Assembly: GCA_023143305.1 (NCBI GenBank) | Contig: JAGLHV010000108.1 | Location: forward strand, 1-5,369 | Direction: 5' to 3' | Length of the DNA stretch: 5,369 nt | From: a bacterium | Lineage (GTDB): Bacteria > CBDUZB01 > JAGLHV01 | Shown: one piece after another, positions 4,304-5,369 of the stretch | Layout of the letters: each line of letters opens with the position of its first letter | Position numbering within the stretch: the stretch's first letter is position 1 | The notes under the pieces: generated by a model | Told to the model about the DNA's origin: nothing | Seen by the model: only the letters and a program-made list of their open reading frames with translations | Database searches by the model: none | Made by a program: the position numbers and the translations under genes

Positions 4304-5369
4304 TTATTTTTCTCCTGTTTTAATTATTTTTTTTAAATTAGCTAAATGAAATGTAGCTTCAGTAAAGTTTGGATTAATTTTTAAAGCTTCTTGCCAGCAA
4401 TTAATAGCTTTTAAGTTGTTTTTTTCTAAGGCATACATAATTCCTAAATTAAAGTGGGTAAGTGCTACCCGTGGATTTATGTTTAATGAGTTCTTAAGTG
4501 TATCGATAGCCAACTTAGTCTTACCTTGCAAATAATAGACAGCGCCCATATTTGTGTAAGGTTCTATAAAATAGGGGTCTAGCACGATTGCTTTTTGGAA
4601 ATTAATTATTGCGGGATTATAGAATTGTTTGTTTATTTTTCCTAAATAGACATAAGTTACCCCCAGGCCGTTGTATCCCAGGGCATCCTGAGGAATAAAT
4701 TTAATGTATTTTGTGTATTCTGTAATTGCTTGATTTAAAATTAATTTTTTTTCTTTATTATCCCTGGTAAACAATGCTTTGTCCTGGTAAGCCTTAGCAA
4801 AATTTTGATGATATACTGCTTGATAAGGATTTAGTTGAACGGCTGTTTTATATTTTTCTATTGCCTGGTCATATATTTTTTTAGTGGAGAGAAACATACC
4901 GCTTTTAAAATAACGGTCAGCCCGATAAATTCTAAAAGCAAATAAGATAAGCATAAGGGTAGTAATACCAATTATAGAATAAAGCGGATACGTAAGGGCT
5001 TTTAGATTTAAAGAGTATGGCAATTTAACTTTAACAAGAGAAAACATAGGAGATTCTTTATTTTCAGCAACAGGGTTATTAGATGTTCCTTTTTCAATAA
5101 TAGTAATGAAACTAACCAACAACCAAAAAATAACGGAAGTGGTTAAAATGCTGAAACTGAATTGATTCTGGATTAAAAGCGCCGCAGCGGAAGAAATTAA
5201 TCCGGCAGTTAAAAGTTTTATTTCTAAACTGCCGGGGCACAACCGGCCGTTTAAAGATAAATCTTTTTTTTTGATAATTTTTATTCCTGCCTGAAAAAAA
5301 GTAAATAATAAAAAAAGATATATTATTAAACCAATTATTCCCCGGGTGGCAATAATTTGTAAAAATTCA
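4304..5369 (-). CDS. O-antigen ligase/polymerase-type membrane protein with C-terminal TPRs (5' end missing)
   Basis: The frame is open to the window edge, leaving 354 residues plus stop; the true start lies beyond 5369. The fragment opens with EFLQIIATRGIIGLIIYLFL, matching the segment after the conserved His-Asn of Wzy_C (O-antigen ligase) proteins. The base just upstream fits an Asn codon. Two more membrane helices follow at about 52-66 and 71-90, including LIQNQFSFSILTTSVIFWLL, typical of this family. Then come a hydrophilic linker and another helix at about 127-146. About five tetratricopeptide repeats fill residues 151-346 (e.g. AIEKYKTAVQLNPY, AIINFQKAIVLDPY, AINCWQEALKINPN). Such proteins join or polymerise lipid-linked glycans at the periplasmic face of the inner membrane, with TPRs binding partners. 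A TTG at 5242 is not the start, because it cuts the first helix and has no upstream ribosome site. The gene ends three bases before the chaperone-like gene. Confidence 0.85.
   Translation of the reverse strand, partial: EFLQIIATRGIIGLIIYLFLLFTFFQAGIKIIKKKDLSLNGRLCPGSLEIKLLTAGLISSAAALLIQNQFSFSILTTSVIFWLLVSFITIIEKGTSNNPVAENKESPMFSLVKVKLPYSLNLKALTYPLYSIIGITTLMLILFAFRIYRADRYFKSGMFLSTKKIYDQAIEKYKTAVQLNPYQAVYHQNFAKAYQDKALFTRDNKEKKLILNQAITEYTKYIKFIPQDALGYNGLGVTYVYLGKINKQFYNPAIINFQKAIVLDPYFIEPYTNMGAVYYLQGKTKLAIDTLKNSLNINPRVALTHFNLGIMYALEKNNLKAINCWQEALKINPNFTEATFHLANLKKIIKTGEK

Noticed and set aside
5240..5242. TTG as the start of the TPR protein
   Set aside because: The frame is open upstream and encodes conserved ligase-family residues; no ribosome site precedes the TTG.
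1..5369. CRISPR arrays, tRNA or rRNA genes, transposases
   Set aside because: No regularly spaced repeats, cloverleaf sequences, rRNA stretches or transposase-like frames were seen on either strand.

Overview
The window is AT-rich bacterial DNA with all supported genes on the minus strand, so biological order runs from the right edge to the left. The genes are secreted or membrane-bound cell-surface proteins: an O-antigen-ligase/polymerase-type protein, signal-peptide proteins with beta-sandwich domains, and an FN3 protein with a gliding/FlgD-like C-terminal domain. Strong Shine-Dalgarno sites, a cyclic-di-GMP-type riboswitch and scattered GC-rich palindromes are also present. This suggests a diderm bacterium, perhaps from a poorly cultivated candidate phylum (Omnitrophota- or Aerophobota-like). 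That placement is an impression from protein style and is not demonstrated.

Right third (5369 to 3383): the C-terminal part of an O-antigen ligase-type membrane protein with a TPR tail runs in from beyond the right edge. Three bases after its stop comes a 305-residue secreted protein with two Ig-like, chaperone-like domains. These two genes form one translationally close unit. The second gene carries a GC-rich palindromic repeat in frame between its two domains.

Middle (3382 to 2843): a long control region. In transcript order it has a consensus TTGACA promoter, a cyclic-di-GMP-I (GEMM) type aptamer, a small hairpin, and an intrinsic terminator. A possible 25-codon leader ORF follows, containing a perfect but orphan Shine-Dalgarno sequence, then a second TATAAT box with a hairpin, and the real ribosome binding site of the next gene. 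It looks like a riboswitch-controlled attenuator.

Left half (2842 to 74): a 190-residue secreted Ser/Thr/Ala-rich beta protein, a 450-base spacer with several inverted repeats, and a 581-residue secreted protein. The latter has three FN3 domains, a central beta domain and a CHU_C/FlgD-like C-terminus. The two proteins are unrelated overall but share the same ten residues, ALSEDIYCTV, at the predicted mature N-terminus. Nine of those ten codons differ synonymously, so the peptide itself appears to be selected.

Working picture (inference): a second-messenger riboswitch sets expression of a small structural protein and a large modular adhesin-like protein, which share an N-terminal tag for export, assembly or anchoring. 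They sit next to a chaperone-like periplasmic protein and a polysaccharide ligase. This would suit a sessile/motile or biofilm-type surface switch.
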